Shown here piece by piece: positions 1 to 12,313 of a DNA stretch of 64,000 nt. The notes under the pieces are model-generated. The model was given only the letters and a program-made list of their open reading frames with translations, was not told the origin of the DNA and ran no database searches. The position numbers were made by a program, and so were the translations under genes. Source of the DNA: Apostichopus japonicus (taxonomy: Eukaryota; Echinodermata; Holothuroidea; Aspidochirotida; Stichopodidae); NCBI RefSeq assembly GCF_037975245.1, contig NC_092576.1:10648611-10712610 (forward strand), written 5' to 3'. Position 1 is the stretch's first letter. Every line of letters begins with the position of its first letter.

Positions 1-339
1 ATAACAATATTTGGCGACACGAATTCATAAGGACTGTTTGGAATCTGCCTTTATCGTCTTATTAAAGTACAATATATGACTTATAGTCTCGCATTGAAAA
101 AATACCAACATTTTTTGATCCAATGTGATGTTTTTTTTATTTTTTATATTCCTCTCATTCTCATTTGTTTCACAATCATGACTCCCGCCCCCCCCCCCCC
201 TGCAGCAGTTGACACTATATTTCAAATTCATTCACTATATTTCAAATTCATAAATACAACTGATCCACCCTAAAACGATTGTGCAAAAACTGGTAAAAAT
301 AGGCCCAATTTTCAGGTTTCCACCATCGTAGTAAAACTA
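1..339. other. Left-edge non-coding flank
   Basis: I see no gene here. There is a poly-C run near 189-200. From about 280 the sequence loosely resembles the flank near 13,510-13,590, so the edge is probably a further rearranged piece of the array flank. Confidence 0.4.
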
Positions 340-2984
340 TCTACCCAAATTTTGCGTGGTCAATTAGCTATTAGGGTAAGTCCATTGTATCAGCATACAC
401 GTATTCATGCATACATAGCACAGGTGGAAAACTAATCAATAGTACGGTAAGATCATGCTAAAATAAAACGTAAGATTAGAGTTAGTGTGTAGGCCATTTA
501 TATATTTGGTGCATTCTTGATTATGACTCATGCCTGTTTGAAGCGTAAAGATGCATAAGGCCATGCCAACGACTTAACGATGCATTTTGAATGACTTAAC
601 GGATTGAAAGCAAGTCCCCACCCTCTTGGCCTTTGTCTTGAAAAAAAATGTTTGTATAAGTATACATTACAGTATGACATCCGTAACACGAAAGGTAGCA
701 AGTCTGTGAACTACATCATAGTGGTGAATGCAATACTGATTTCCACGTAAATGCTACTAATCGTGAGGCAATTTAAAAACTTTATATACAATTAAACATA
801 AGAATGCAAAAACAAGCAACCACACCTCTCATGGGAGGACGGTACAACTAGAAGGGGTAAGGACACACGGAGCATGTGATATAGGTAGGTCTATTTGCCT
901 TTTTTCAGTTTTAAGAGTTTTAATGAATATAATATTTCTTCTCCACCTTAGAGCTTTTGTGTATTTACCGAATGGATGAGCCTATAATCTGACTGTTAGA
1001 TTTGATCTTACATTTACTTACACACATTTAGCCGTGATGAATTTTATAGGGCAGTGGATCATGTAACAACCAGCTGTAAACATGCAATTGCTTGTTTTCT
1101 TCATCTTCAAATTAATTTTGATATTTATATATATATTTATATACATTTTTATGATGTTACATGTTGGGACACATTCCTGATCTACACTTTATAAGTCAAG
1201 TATGTACATGACTGACAAATCGCCCTGGTGATGCTGAAAAACAAATATGATTCCAAAAGTACAATGGAGAATCTCTGCAGGCCTAATCGCATTATTTGTT
1301 AAAGACATATTTGCAGTTACCGCTCCTATTAGTTCTGATTCCGACGAGTATAACATGTTTTTATATATAAGACCATTTGAAGAAAAGGATACAGCAAAGC
1401 ATATACTTTAATATGCTACAAATCCAGTGCATAACAACTTCACTGACCAAGAAAAACAAAGATGCTTTGTTATATTAGTAAATGATTAATATCCGTCACC
1501 ACCCAGTCATCATAATAGCATATATATACACAGTGACACACTACACAACGCTAAAAACATACGTTTGTATATAGCGCTTCAGAACTACAGAATTGTTCGG
1601 TGCTTATCAATTTATGTTTTATTTTATCATTTGTCTTCACTGTATTGTAACTAACAAAAACCATACGTCGGGTGTCATTTCGAGCTGTAAAGGTATAAAA
1701 TACTACATCACCACGGTATAGATTTATGAACAGTTTGTTATGTAGTTAAACAGTTAAACGGAGCAGCGATTTGATCCATATTTGAACCAAATCTATTATT
1801 CATGACAGTTCGCCGATAATCCAGTACAGCGGATTAGACTGTTTATAAAAAAAAACATACCTCAGCGGTTCTTCTACTGACACATTCGTAGTTTTAGTAT
1901 CATTTGGTAGGAAATGTATCTCGTTCTTGCAAGAATAATAAAGACAGTCAAAAACTGATATTTGGATTTGTGCACGCATACATTCCAGCTCGCAAGGATT
2001 CTCTTTGGCGCCATAGCATGACACAATCCAATAGCAGCAGTAATATCCAACATTCTAAAGCCTTCTCTGCGTTATATGAAGGCCCTGTCCATTGCAGTGG
2101 TGTAGCTAGGGGGTTAAGGGAAGGCACGTGCCCCGGGCGCCGGTTTTAGGGGGCGCTGAAATGGGAGAATGAGAGTAAAAAATAAGCACTTTTTAGAAAA
2201 ACATGACGAAATTGATGTATGTCGTCAGGCATGAATATTTTCCAGTTACTAATAAGAATCTGAACTGAATGTATTTGTTTTTATTAGCAAATTTATAGAT
2301 TGTGATTTCTTTTCAGTCCATTTCGACCGTTTTCTCATTTTTTATACTGTTCTGTATTCTGTAATGACTACATGTCACGGAAATTTCGGGTATTTCAGTA
2401 TACAGTTCCAAGGCAGTAGATTTCGAAAGGTGGAAATATCATAGGCGTAGGAGCACAATTTGATTTAGGTAGGGGGATTGGGGGGGGGGGGGGCTGTAAC
2501 GACTTGCCCGAAAAATATAACCAAACATTTTCACGCGCAATTTATTTTCTTTCAAAAGTGGGGGGTGGGGCGCAATTTTCTACTCTTGCGCCCGGGCGCC
2601 AATACCTCTAGCTACGCCACTGGTTCAGTGTTAACAGTGTCAAACGTTACCCAAGTTTACCTCATATTAGTTTATGCCTAATGATTACTGTTCTTTAATA
2701 ATACAAACAATATATACTTTTGAGCTCTCTTCGTAAACTAATAGAAACTAATATTCGTGTTATTCAGACATACTATCTTCCTTAACCTTGTATTAACAGC
2801 AATATCACAAACAAGTAAACAGACAAAAAGTGCGGGAAAGCCACGTGGAAAGCTAACTTAAAATGAATTGCTGATTCAAATATTGACATTGTTTGAAATT
2901 ATTTGTAGTTTGAATAAGTTATTGGAGAGTCCCATATTTCACTTGTCACGCAACTCATCAGTGAATCGTTTTGTTTAATTGCAG
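340..2984. repeat. Unit 1 upstream flank (copy of 14,905-17,190; partial copies at 60,853 and 63,211)
   Basis: This non-coding stretch aligns along its length with the flank upstream of the second DED exon, and its left part also aligns with 60,853-61,780 and 63,211-64,000. It marks the start of a tandem unit. A hAT-like element (2,095-2,622) interrupts it. It ends in a pyrimidine-rich acceptor (AG at 2,983-2,984) 24 bases before the DED start codon. The corresponding acceptor in unit 2 is conserved, which suggests an upstream untranslated exon that I cannot locate. Confidence 0.7.
2095..2622. mobile_element. hAT-like non-autonomous element (528 bp)
   Basis: The ends are an imperfect terminal inverted repeat, CAGTGGTGTAGCTAGGGG at the left and CCTCTAGCTACGCCACTG at the right. 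This fits the CAGNG start of hAT elements. Just inside are matching GC-rich blocks (GCCCCGGGCGCC and GCGCCCGGGCGCC). Units 2 and 3 lack it at the corresponding site (near 16,800 and 45,955), so the insertion is specific to unit 1. The 8-base flanks match only partly (GTCCATTG and GTTCAGTG), so the target duplication is decayed. Two spurious ORFs overlap it and are not genes. Confidence 0.75.
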
Positions 2985-3008
2985 TAATAGGGATAACATT
3001 TCTTCGAT

Positions 3009-6000
3009 ATGACGTCATCAAGTACTACGTCACCGTTCAGACTCACTCTTCTGAAAGTATCCGATGTCTTGACAGAGAAAAATGTCCAGGATTTGGCTTT
3101 CCTATGTGAAGATATAAGTCCTGCCAGGAGAGAGCTGATAACCAACGCTAGAGAATTATTCGCTGCTTTACAAGGTCATGACCTGCTCAACGAACGAAAG
3201 GTTAACGTACTTATCGATTGGTTAGACGAGCTTCGGCTTTTGGAGGCTTCAAATCTGTTGAAGAATTACAGAAAGACGCACCTAACAGGTAGGCTACTAT
3301 ACGTTTACAAACAAAAGCAAGCGTGTAGCAGGACTTCTTGATATAAATGAGATTGCAAACCAAAGATACCCCCATTATAAGTGTCAGGAAAGATCAGTTT
3401 AATTAACGCCTGTTTCGATATTAATTTTCATGACGTCATATATGCCTTATCGTCTTTACACATTCAAATTTTTAGATTGAGGCACAAAATACTTGTGACA
3501 ATCGTTTTGGGAGGAAGCCACCCCCTTTGAGCAAATTTGATTTATTATAATGGGACCTATGCAAAATGGTGCTATAAATTCCATCATTTTAACTACATTT
3601 GTCTTAACGACTTAGCGTCCGTGAAATAAAATGTTAGCCATTTAAGCATATCGGGTCAGGGAAGTTGAGGAGGTACAAGTGACCATGCCCCCCCCCCCCC
3701 CCGGTGGCTACGGCCCTGTATATATACATTAACGATATCAAACACTTGCAAATACGTCATAGTACGTGTGGGTTTATACGCTGGTACATCCCTTAGCTAT
3801 ATATAAACTTGAGTGTTTGTTCCAACCTATAATGAAGTTAGATGCTTTATCATTCACTAATCATACATCTTTCTTGAAGTAGGAATATCATATCATCATC
3901 TGGTCGCCTTCATTAGCAATTTACGTATACAAAGCAAGGGGTGTGTGTTGGTGGTGTTGAGTGGAAGGGGGGGGGGCGGTTATGCACTGCCTCTGATAAT
4001 TTTAATGTATCGTTCCTGCAACTCTGCCTTCTGTATGTTGCAATGTAATGCAGGAAATTTATAGTCAACACATGTTGGAGAATGAGAGTAAACAGTGTAA
4101 GAAGTAGAAACGTTGTCAAAAGTACCAGGTTGTGTGAGCTCGGGGGGGGGGGGGGGAGTAGAAGAATGGGTGACTTACAGTCATCTTCCAGAGTAAGAAA
4201 GCATTCAAATTTCTGAATACAAATACCGACCAGTGATATATTACGGTAGATTCATTTACACCAATTTAAATTATAACAAAAATAACGGGGTAGCCATGAA
4301 CACGACTAACCTTCCACACGGTACTGAGGGAACACTTGATAGAGGTTATCGTTATCTTTCACTTTCTTGGGAAACTTCCCCCTCTTTTGAATAACCAGCC
4401 CCCCACCCCTTCCTTCCCGCCCGATCCCACTTGAAATGACTAGGAGCAATGTCCCAAATCGTCAACGAAATTATTCTGCATTTGGAATTTTAAACTTTCA
4501 AGTCGCAGTAAATAAACACTTACAAAATCTTCCTATGTCCGGAACTATAAACTACGGGTTTCTTCAGGGCCAATTGTCTCGGTTCATTGCGGATGGTATT
4601 CAATCAATAAGTTAGATATCTTTGTAATGAAATAATGTACAACATCTACGTTGTACCGGCACCACGATACGAACACTGTTTAAACTCTAGTTTCCTTAGC
4701 GATTTATTTGTCACGAAATGAGTCATTGACGAAATGAGTCATTGATTATCAAGTAGAAATGTCATAGTATTATCCGATTGTTTTAATGACGTACTTAACG
4801 TACATAAGAGAAGGGGTTGTATGCATTGCCTCTGATACATTCCAATCCATCGTTCCCGTATTCCACCTTCTTCCTTCCTATATGTTATACGTTAAACTAA
4901 AATTCATCATGTCACTGCAGGAATTGATTACTTAACACGTATAAGAAAATGAGAGTAGGTAATATCTGGTGACGACATCATTAAAGTATAATATTTTTTT
5001 TTCTTTAGGTTGGGGTAGAAGAGTGGTTGACTTATCATAGTCGTCTTTAAGAGAACAACGCTATAAAAAACAAAACAAAAAAATACATAAATTAAACTAT
5101 TTGTTTCATTTTTGTTCAGGTCACGTCAAGGCACAGGAGAATTGTTTCATCCATGAAGACCTACCATTGAAGTATTTTTGTGTGTCATGTGACTCAAAAA
5201 TCTGTCCAGATTGTGCCTTTACCGCACATCGAGATGCCGGTTGTGACGTCATTAGCCTCGACAAAATGTCAAATGAAATGAGTCAGCGCCGTGAAAAGCT
5301 AATGAAAGAATTAGAAATGTTGAAAAGAGGGATCGCCTCGACAGAGCAGCTTTGGGAAGAAAAGAAGGAGCACTTGGCTCGTTGTCGTGAAATATCTCGT
5401 AATGAAGTTCAAAAGGACTATTTTACACTGATTGGAAAAGTTGAAAGTATGAAGCGATTACAAACAAAATTATTAGATGGGAAGGAATTAGCTGACATAA
5501 AGAAGATCTTTGAAGAGAAAAAGGAATCTCAGATTTTAGAAAACGAACTTGCAATAATAACTAAATGTCACAAAATTTCACACGAGAATGCTCTTGATGA
5601 AATCCAAAAGATAAGCAAGAGCACGAAGAAGACGGCTGAGATTAAAGTTAAATTAGAGAAACAGAAGGAGATGCTGAAAAATAGGTCTGTTGATCTCTTG
5701 TACAGGAAGGTACCCAATGATGGAGTATTCTGTAGCATTACAGTCAGTACGCTGATAGGAAGTTCAATCTTGCTTAGTAATCAGTTATTACATACATTTG
5801 ATGAACGACAAACGAGTGGGGGCGTTCTTCTTATTTGTACTGATCCTAAAGATTCCAGTAAGGAATATTGGAGACGTCTGCAGAAGATTGATAATCAAGA
5901 TGATCCTGTAGTTATGTCGAATATAAACATGGTTAATGATGACGGTAAACACACATTATTTGCTGTAGGTAATACTGTCTTCATTGAACATCATCACTAC

Positions 6001-6588
6001 AATGGTTCTCTGTATGATTATGTAAAATCAGTCTCATCCTTGGTGATTAATGAGGTACCTGAAGGTTCATGGATTACCAGTATTGCTACACATTATCCAA
6101 ACGATGATCCTAACGATGAGTTTATCATCTCTACCAGCTGTGACCACTCTATTCGAGAGTACAATGTCTCCGGATCTGCTATAAGAGTAATAGATACACG
6201 AGATTTTGTACGCTCTAAGGCTATATATAGAATTGCTTACTGTGGTAATTTATTTGCTATCATTGGTCGAAGTCTTGATGACGTCATACTGATAGATGTT
6301 GATGGTACAGTCAAGCAGTGTGGCACTTTAAGGCTTCCGTCAGCTATGTCTGGTATGTTGCCGATCAATATCATCTGGACTGGTTCTAAGTGGCTGGTAT
6401 TGTACATCAGTGAGGGAGTAGAGAAAGAGTGGAAGGTTGTACACTATAAGAAGACTGGAGAGTTTGTGAAAGTGTGTGATGAAGGAACATCATCTAATGA
6501 GTTGGATGTTCCTCTTTGTGTCACTCGATTTCAGAGCACTGGATATGTTACTCTTGCTAATACTAAAGTACGTTCATTTCAGTACTGA
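3009..6588 (+). CDS. DED / B-box / coiled-coil / propeller-like protein, array copy 1 (two exons, intact)
   Basis: Exons are 3,009-3,288 and 5,120-6,588. The donor is CAG|GTAGGC, the acceptor TTGTTCAG|GT, and the phase-1 junction rebuilds one glycine codon. The predicted protein has 582 residues. Residues 5-90 look like a death effector domain: an FRLTLL helix 1, an FLCEDISPARR segment and a terminal LDELRLLEASNLL helix, without a clear RxDL motif. Residues 102-135 form a type-2 B-box (C102, H105, C114, C117, C122, C125, H130) whose last ligand is Cys135 rather than His. Residues 145-270 are charged coiled coil. Residues 290-582 carry repeated beta-rich segments such as DEFIISTSCDHSIREYN that suggest a propeller. 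There is no RING. The likely role is a cytosolic adaptor or ligase-like scaffold in death-fold or immune signalling, inferred from domains. AATAAA signals lie at 6,637 and 6,936. The ATG is chosen because it matches copy 2 and follows a conserved acceptor. Confidence 0.85.
3289..5119 (+). other. Intron of array copy 1, with internal duplication and hAT-like remnant
   Basis: This intron has GT-AG ends. About 3,316-3,717 may be an old hAT-like element: it begins near GTGTAGCAGGACTTC and ends GTGGCTACGGCCCTG, but I found no target duplication. About 3,935-4,200 and 4,815-5,060 are diverged copies of one module (tgcaytgcctctgat, then tccatcgttcc-like, gagaatgagagta-like and gtagaagartgg-like blocks), so the intron contains a tandem duplication of about 860 bp. 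Poly-G or poly-C runs occur near 3,690, 3,968 and 4,142. Confidence 0.6.
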
Positions 6589-6989
6589 AATCTGATCCCG
6601 GTTACAGAAGACGTCTTAGGTTAAAACCACTAGAACAATAAACGTTCGATTATAGCAGGCAGTGTGGAGATAAACATTCATCAAAAGTGGAATAACGTTT
6701 ATCGAGAAAGATACTGGTTACGTCACCATAATTTAACGGTAGAAATCTCTCTGTTGCTGTGCGTGATATACATACGTCATTTCCGCTCAGCGACTTTCCC
6801 TATAACGCCTCTTCCGTTTAAAACATCAAAGAGTTATGTGTACATTTTTATTCATTTCAGTTGACTAAAGTTTTATAAAATGTTTTTAAGTGTTTATTTT
6901 GCTTAATGTGCTTATATCATTTCATTCATGCGACAAATAAAAAACGCAACATAATTTGAATCGAAACATTTCATCCCCCCCCCCAACCC
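6589..6989 (+). other. 3' untranslated region and flank of array copy 1
   Basis: This stretch aligns with the sequence after the stop codons of copies 2 and 3. AATAAA at 6,936-6,941, conserved in copy 2 at 22,572, is the likely polyadenylation signal. It ends in a poly-C tract (about 6,974-6,990), where homology to copy 2 stops and a displaced exon fragment begins. Confidence 0.6.
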
Positions 6990-7425
6990 CCGCGTTGTCG
7001 TGAAATATCTCGTAATGAAGTTCAAAGAGAATAATTGACACTGATTGGAAAAGCTGAAAGTAAGAAGCGATTGCAAACAGAAGTTTTAGATGGGAAGGAA
7101 TTAGATGACATAAAACAGATCTTTGAAGAGGAAAAGGAATCGCAGATTTCAGAGAAAGAACTTGCAATAATAACTAAATGTCACAAATTTTCACAAGAAA
7201 ATGCTCTTGATGAAATCCAAAAGATAAGCAAGAGCACGAAGAAGACGGCCGAAATTAAAGTCAACTTAGAGAAACAGAAGGAGATTCTGAAAACTGTTGA
7301 TCTCTTGTACAGGAAGATACCCAATGATGGAGCATTCTGTAGCATTACAGTCAGTATGCTGATAGGAAGTGTAAGCATGCGTCCTGATAACTTTTGTGAA
7401 TTCGTTGATGGCAACCATCCTTCTC
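6990..7425 (+). pseudogene. Displaced coiled-coil fragment of the DED/B-box gene
   Basis: This segment matches the coiled-coil part of the large exon (about 5,380-5,765 of copy 1). It includes the block encoding STKKTAEIK and runs to the start of the C-terminal region (FCSITVS). It lacks the B-box codons and the propeller. An in-frame stop (AATAATTGA near 7,029) precedes the longest open stretch, 7,035-7,430. After about 7,375 the reading frame enters unrelated sequence and stops. It occupies the place of roughly 800 bp of 3' flank present in unit 2 (22,590-23,390). The left junction lies in a poly-C tract with short homology (cgcgttgtcg) to the exon. It is a dead gene fragment, not a separate gene. 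Confidence 0.8.
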
Positions 7426-7969
7426 TTTAACCTAAACTTACATTATGATATCGTTTTATGTTTTTTCTTCTTTTTCTTCTTTTGTCCCGTTAATTTCTTC
7501 TCTTTCGTTTCACTTTTTCTTGTTGCTGTAATTAGCATTGTGTAAGCAAACATCATCTGTACTGTATCTACCTATCATGTGTGTCATTAATAAATCATCC
7601 ATTTGTTCTTTTCCTTTCATTTTTGTCTGTCATGACATGCCCTTGTACTATACTTGACTCTTAAAATAAAACAGTTCATTTTGAACAGCCCTCCTTTTTA
7701 CTGTGAGATATTTGAAAGTTAATCAATCATTTTTATCAATATTTCTAAAGTAGAAGGTTAGAACTACTTTCTCGTCGTAATATCCATCACAAATTTAGTT
7801 AAGTTTGATCAAACTGTTATTAACAAGTTCAATATATCCGTTAATCGCAAATGAGTTTAGAAAGTCTATGTTTTTATTTGTTATTTATTTTTGTTTATTG
7901 GATAATTATTCTTTTGAATAAAGAAAACTGAACTGAATGAATAGAGTTCTGGAACAATCAGGCTAGATG
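7426..7969. repeat. Unit 1 downstream flank (copies at 23,395-23,920 and 50,807-51,321)
   Basis: Non-coding, AT-rich sequence shared by all three units, diverged by scattered substitutions and small indels. Polypyrimidine runs are frequent. No gene is visible. Confidence 0.6.
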
Positions 7970-7977
7970 GATTAGCT

Positions 7978-8960
<983 letters not shown>

Positions 8961-9799
8961 GATTAGCTAAGGCCTACCGGCGGGCAAACTCGAGAACTGT
9001 ACTCCCCCTTTAACTTGGCCGATTTCCAGTGGTATTGAAAAAGTTGCTAGTTTCTCGCGTAGCATCAATTTGCTCCCGCTTGTCTCAATTCGGTTCGAAC
9101 GCGAATAAGTTGTCAGTACAACATAAGTTAGCAGTACTTCCACTTTCAATGACATTTTCTGATTGTAATGAAAATCGATAAGTGAGGGTATGTTTCACTT
9201 CTTGATATAAGTGAAATTCCGGAAACTTTATGAAAATCAAAGGAAATACATGAACTAGTATTTTAGAAATGTGACAGATATGAAAGAAATTTTAAAAAGT
9301 TTGATATTGCATGGAGCTCAGGAAAACCATTTATTTATATTCTTGGCCCATCGGTAGTTTATGTGTAGCTCACATTTCCATGTAATACGTATTCATAAAA
9401 CGCTCCTAAACCCGTCATTGCTGCTATAGAATTTAAATAATATACCATTTAAAACACTTTTCATGTGCCTTTTTGGCCTATTGAGTCTCAAAAAAATGAA
9501 ACCTTATCAAATCTAAAGAAATTGTTAGTTAAATCTAAAGAATGGAGTTATGATTTATGGAGGCACTGAATGAAAGTCCCGCTACAGTGCCAGTCTGCCA
9601 GACGCAGTCGTTTGGTACGTAAGTAGAATGGAATCGAAGTACTATTACCAGCTAACGTTACCCATGAGGACTAGCCTAAAGTGTAGTACTAGTAACCTAG
9701 ACCAATCTAGTACTAGTAGTAGCCACTGACATTGAATATGCCTCGTTTTCCTGCCATGTATTTGCCGATTTAGATGGCGCTCTTCTTGTTAGCGCTACA
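8961..9799. other. Unit 1 downstream flank, non-coding
   Basis: It aligns with 52,225-53,070 and, with an insertion, with 23,930-25,455. I see no coding potential. Identity to unit 3 rises from clearly diverged to near-identical at about 9,300. Confidence 0.5.
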
Positions 9800-10200
9800 A
9801 TTCGAATTCTTGATGTCTCTAACTCGTATTCTTGATATCTTTAACTATATTCCCGATATCTCTAATTCAATTGTGGATATCTTTAATTGTAGTCCCGGTA
9901 TCTCTAATTCAATTTTGGGTATCTGTAATTCGAGTTCTTGATATCTCTAATTCAAGTTTGGATATCTCGAATTCATTTCTTGATATCTCGAATTCAATTT
10001 GAATATCTCGAATACAATTCGAAATATTTTAATATTTTTTTAATTTTTCATATTTTTAATTTATTTCTTGATAACTAACTATCAATTTGAGATATCTTAA
10101 ATGAAATTCAAATATCTAATTTCAATTTCTGATACCTTCAATTTAATTCAACATATCCGAAATTAATGTAGATATCTCGACTTAAATTGAAGATATCTTT
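9800..10200. repeat. Degenerate GATATC/GAATTC minisatellite
   Basis: About twenty degenerate tandem copies of an 18-22 base motif resembling TTGATATCTCTAATTCAATT. Each copy pairs a GATATC-like core with a GAATTC-like core, both palindromic. Related blocks are at 25,850-26,175 and 53,075-53,470, with a shorter run at 24,655-24,830. Confidence 0.8.
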
Positions 10201-10404
10201 GACTATTAAATACATTTAACATGGCGTTCCATACGCACACACACACGCATATTGAATCTCCATTGGCCGCTCCTGGGTGTTACTATATGGCATGGATGTC
10301 ACAAAAAGTATAAAGAGAGTTTTGCTGATATATATCTTGAGCCAATTAATTTTTATGATCGTAGAAGACACGCTGTGAATGTGAACGTGTGGTGAACGTT
10401 ACCA

Positions 10405-11181
10405 AGTTTTTCACTCTAGTAAGACTTCCAAAGTCGATACAGTCAGATCAAGGGTCAAATTTCACGTCAGGCTTATTTCAGGAAGTCATGTAGGAGTTAG
10501 GGATAGAACAATACACCTCTAGTGCATACCATCTGGAGTCCCAAGGAGCTTTAGAGAGATTCAATCAGACTCTAAAGAATATATTTAGGACTTACTGTTT
10601 CGATTTTGAAAAGGATTGGAATGAGGATGTTCACCTGTTATTGTTTTCTGCAAGGGAAGCAGTTCAGGAAACATTAGGCTTCAGTCCCATTGAGCTAGCA
10701 TTTGGGCGTACAGTTCGAGGTCCCTTAAAGCTTCTGAAAGAAAAATGTCTGAATGATGAAATTGATACAAACCTTTTGGATTATGTTTCCAAATTCAAGT
10801 AAAGGCTTATTAGATCAAATAAAATTGCTAGGAATCATCTAAAAGAGGCCCAAAGCAAAATGAAAAGGTGGTATGATTAGGATGCCAAAAGTAGAATATT
10901 TAATCCAGGAGACAAAGTACTGGTCTTGTTTCCAATACCTGGACACCTACTTCAGGCCAGATACCATGGGCCTTATACAGTAGAGTCAAAAGTGGGTGAG
11001 GTTGACTACATTGTCAAGACGCCAGATTAAGAAAAATTAGGTCATCTTTCAGAAAATGTGCAGTGTGAATTAAAGCAATTAATTCACGAGAGGGAAGATA
11101 TTTTTCCCTATTTTCCTAGTAGGACCAATGCTGCTGATCATGACGTTGATGTGGGTGACCATGAACCAATCAAACAACACC

Positions 11182-11186
<5 letters not shown>
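10405..11186 (+). pseudogene. Ty3/gypsy (Gmr1-like order) retrotransposon pol remnant, copy A
   Basis: The reading frame begins with the second half of an integrase core: an SDQGSNF motif carrying the catalytic Asp, then SQGALERFN carrying the catalytic Glu. An integrase C-terminal segment follows (NPGDKVLVLFP, then a YHGPYTV-like stretch). A spacer then ends in DVDVGD and PIKQHPY, which normally open the reverse-transcriptase domain. Integrase before reverse transcriptase is the order of the Gmr1-type lineage. At least four in-frame stops occur (after the EVM, KFK, WYD and TPD positions), all shared with copy B at 53,674. The RT itself is cut off by an (AT)n tract. No LTRs, gag or first catalytic Asp are present, so it is inactive. 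Confidence 0.8.

Positions 11187-11276
<90 letters not shown>
11187..11276. repeat. (AT)n microsatellite
   Basis: An AT dinucleotide tract directly abutting the retrotransposon remnant. It produces Tyr-Ile repeat reading frames on both strands, which are not genes. Confidence 0.95.
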
Positions 11277-11278
<2 letters not shown>

Positions 11279-12313
11279 TGAATTTTGAACACTGACTGGC
11301 AACATAACATACAGGAACAATGATATGTAGCCTATATGACCTGGTCACATGAGAGGTTAATAACGCAACGACTTCCGACGGGTTTTCACGGTTATCCACA
11401 CATATATTAATTCCTTAGTCGTATACACGTCTATGGGTTGGTGTGTTTGCGTTTCACAGTATGCCAAACCAAGTAATGCACTGTAAGTTGTACTAGTACT
11501 GACACACCCTTACCATGCGCTAATGGTATACTGCTATCTACTAACTGCCTGAGTTTACGTTAATTCGACACAGATTATAATCATATATGAGTGGTCGTTT
11601 AACTTATCGACTGGAACACATTAAAGGTAAGAGCGGCATTTTGTGATATATAACATTGCAGAATAGATTATCAAGTTGTACAACCGTTTCAATTGTCCGT
11701 GAAATCGATATCTAGTTGTAAACATTCACATAACGTTCAAAAGCTCATACAACTGTCCAATCACGTCAACCATTGTAATATCAAGCCTTAAATGCTAACT
11801 ACTTCATGACGTTGCAAAAAACGAATATTATATTTAAGGAACGATTGGTAAAAGAGTTGATTCTTCCCTATAGTAAATAAGATAATGTTGTATTTCTTAT
11901 AAGAGTGGACTTTGATACCGTTCTGCCTATAGCTAGTTAAACACATACAGACATACAGGCTAAACGTTTGTTCTCATGGCGGTTGCCTTGTCTTAAAACT
12001 ATCGGCAGTATATAGAGTATAAATTGTTTGTGGTCTTCGTTCCATTGGGCTCAACTACCGAATTGCTTATTTGAAGTTTCGTTCTTGATAATGTTAGTGT
12101 AGCACAATTTACTTCGTAAAATTAAAATAATGTACATTTGCGAAATAACATTTGGTAATGGCGTGCAGTGCAAATATCAAATAGCACAAACAAAATAGCC
12201 ACTCAGTTACATAAAATGGACAATTTTGTCTCCATTTTTATTTCTTTCGCTTTGTTTGAGTGGTTTGTGTTGAAGTTTCCTTCTCGAAAATGTTAGTGTA
12301 ACACAAATTACTA
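11277..12313. repeat. Unit 1 intergenic flank (copies at 54,511-55,554 and, in part, 44,820-45,780)
   Basis: Non-coding. It aligns almost base for base with 54,511-55,554 and more loosely with 44,820-45,780. From about 11,900 it contains the first of several internally related submodules (ggtaatggcgtgcagt then gcacaaacaa) that recur near 12,840, 14,760 and 60,700. Confidence 0.65.

Noticed and set aside
2985-3010. Homing-endonuclease-like site from the string tagggataac
   Set aside because: Matches only part of a known long recognition site and is conserved simply because the two DED exons are duplicates.
3009-3341. The DED exon as a stand-alone 110-residue protein
   Set aside because: The codons after 3,288 are intron sequence. 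A conserved donor and phase-matched acceptor in copies 1 and 2 show that it is a first coding exon.
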